Below are positions 6,131-6,506 of a stretch of DNA of 6,506 bases, in pieces. A program made the translations under genes and the position numbers. This DNA is from an uncultured Alistipes sp. (GTDB lineage Bacteria > Bacteroidota > Bacteroidia > Bacteroidales > Rikenellaceae), in the NCBI GenBank assembly GCA_900541585.1, contig UQKD01000043.1, positions 1-6,506 of the forward strand, given 5' to 3'. A model generated the notes under the pieces. It was not told the DNA's origin, did no database searches, and saw only the letters and a list, made by a program, of their open reading frames with translations. Each line of letters starts with the position of its first letter. Position 1 is the first letter of the stretch.

Positions 6131-6455
6131 GAGCTTTCCAAGCTTTTGAACCATTCCGAAGCCATTCTGCGCAGAATCGCCAACGGAGAACTCGGCAGAC
6201 CTTCGGCTGAAGAGTTCGCCGCGATGGAAAAGATGCCCATCACGGTGGTGCTGGACAAGGTTCGTTCGACCCAGAACGCCGGGGCCCTTTTCCGCACGGG
6301 TGACGCTTTCGCCGTGGAGCAGATCTTCTGTGCGGCATCACCGCCACTCCGCTCAGCCGTGACATCCACAAAACGGCTCTGGGGCCAAGATGACCGCTGC
6401 TGTGGAGCAGTATGTCCGCGACGTGAAGGAGTGCGATTTCCCCAACGAGAGGTAA
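6131..6455 (+). pseudogene. Broken SpoU/TrmH-family RNA 2'-O-methyltransferase fragment
   Basis: Members of this family methylate ribose in tRNA or rRNA using S-adenosylmethionine. The first frame reads GELGRPSAEEF, then MPITVVLDKVRSTQNAGALF and RTGDAFAVEQIF, matching the N-terminal part and motif 1 (conserved N and R in STQNAGALFR). One base is missing near 6328. In the next frame the expected CGITATPLSRDIHKTALG follows. A second base is missing in the G-run at 6381-6384, after which a third frame reads AKMTAAVEQYVRDVKE and ends at a TAA at 6453-6455. The later motifs 2 and 3, which form the knotted cofactor site, are absent from the window. A stop at 6128-6130 closes the frame upstream, and no good ATG precedes the conserved part (the first is at 6224). 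It is a relic, with neither end intact. Confidence 0.8.
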
Positions 6456-6474
6456 CCATCCGAAATAAGCCGCC

Positions 6475-6505
6475 TTTGACAATTCTATTTTGCGAGCGAA
6501 CTTTG
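6475..6505 (+). promoter_or_regulatory. Bacteroidetes-type promoter candidate at the window end
   Basis: TTTG (6475-6478) is followed after 19 bases by GAACTTTG (6498-6505). This agrees with TTTG-N19-21-TAnnTTTG except for G in place of the first T. It would drive a gene to the right of the window. It lies just after the broken methyltransferase, where an intact gene could begin. Confidence 0.4.
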
Positions 6506-6506
6506 C

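Noticed and set aside
6100..6482. Two - strand frames opposite the methyltransferase relic
   Set aside because: The + strand blocks match a known protein family in order, while the - strand readings show nothing recognisable.

Overview
The window reads as a piece of a high-GC Bacteroidetes chromosome, most like the Alistipes/Bacteroidales group. This inference rests on the complete nqr operon, a diversity-generating retroelement (DGR) template and reverse transcriptase of the type common in gut Bacteroidales, and promoter-like strings of the TTTG-N19-TAnnTTTG form. No species can be assigned from the sequence alone.

Positions 1-4615 hold the end of nqrA and complete nqrB, nqrC, nqrD, nqrE and nqrF, all on the + strand and tightly packed (2, 12, -8, 11 and 23 bases between genes). 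Together they encode the Na+-pumping NADH:quinone oxidoreductase. NqrF oxidises NADH with FAD and a 2Fe-2S cluster. NqrD and NqrE hold an intramembrane iron-sulfur centre. NqrC and NqrB carry covalently bound FMN and pass electrons to quinone while Na+ is exported. All expected cofactor residues are present. The unusual feature is that NqrC begins with a complete four-cysteine, rubrerythrin-type rubredoxin domain, placed before its single membrane helix and so probably facing the cytoplasm.

Positions 4616-4939 are non-coding. They hold a 44-base hairpin closed by a GAAA loop just after nqrF, then AT-rich sequence with an inward-facing inverted repeat.

Positions 4940-6044 (- strand) hold a decayed DGR: a promoter-like sequence, an AAC-rich template repeat (TR), and a reverse transcriptase that has lost its catalytic core through an in-frame deletion and also carries a frameshift near its C-terminus. 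No variable-repeat target gene or avd gene is visible here.

Positions 6131-6455 (+ strand) hold a fragment of a SpoU/TrmH-family RNA methyltransferase, broken by two single-base losses and lacking the knot region. The window ends in a promoter-like sequence for a gene outside it. The stretch after nqrF therefore looks like a site where accessory DNA has accumulated and decayed next to an intact core respiratory operon.
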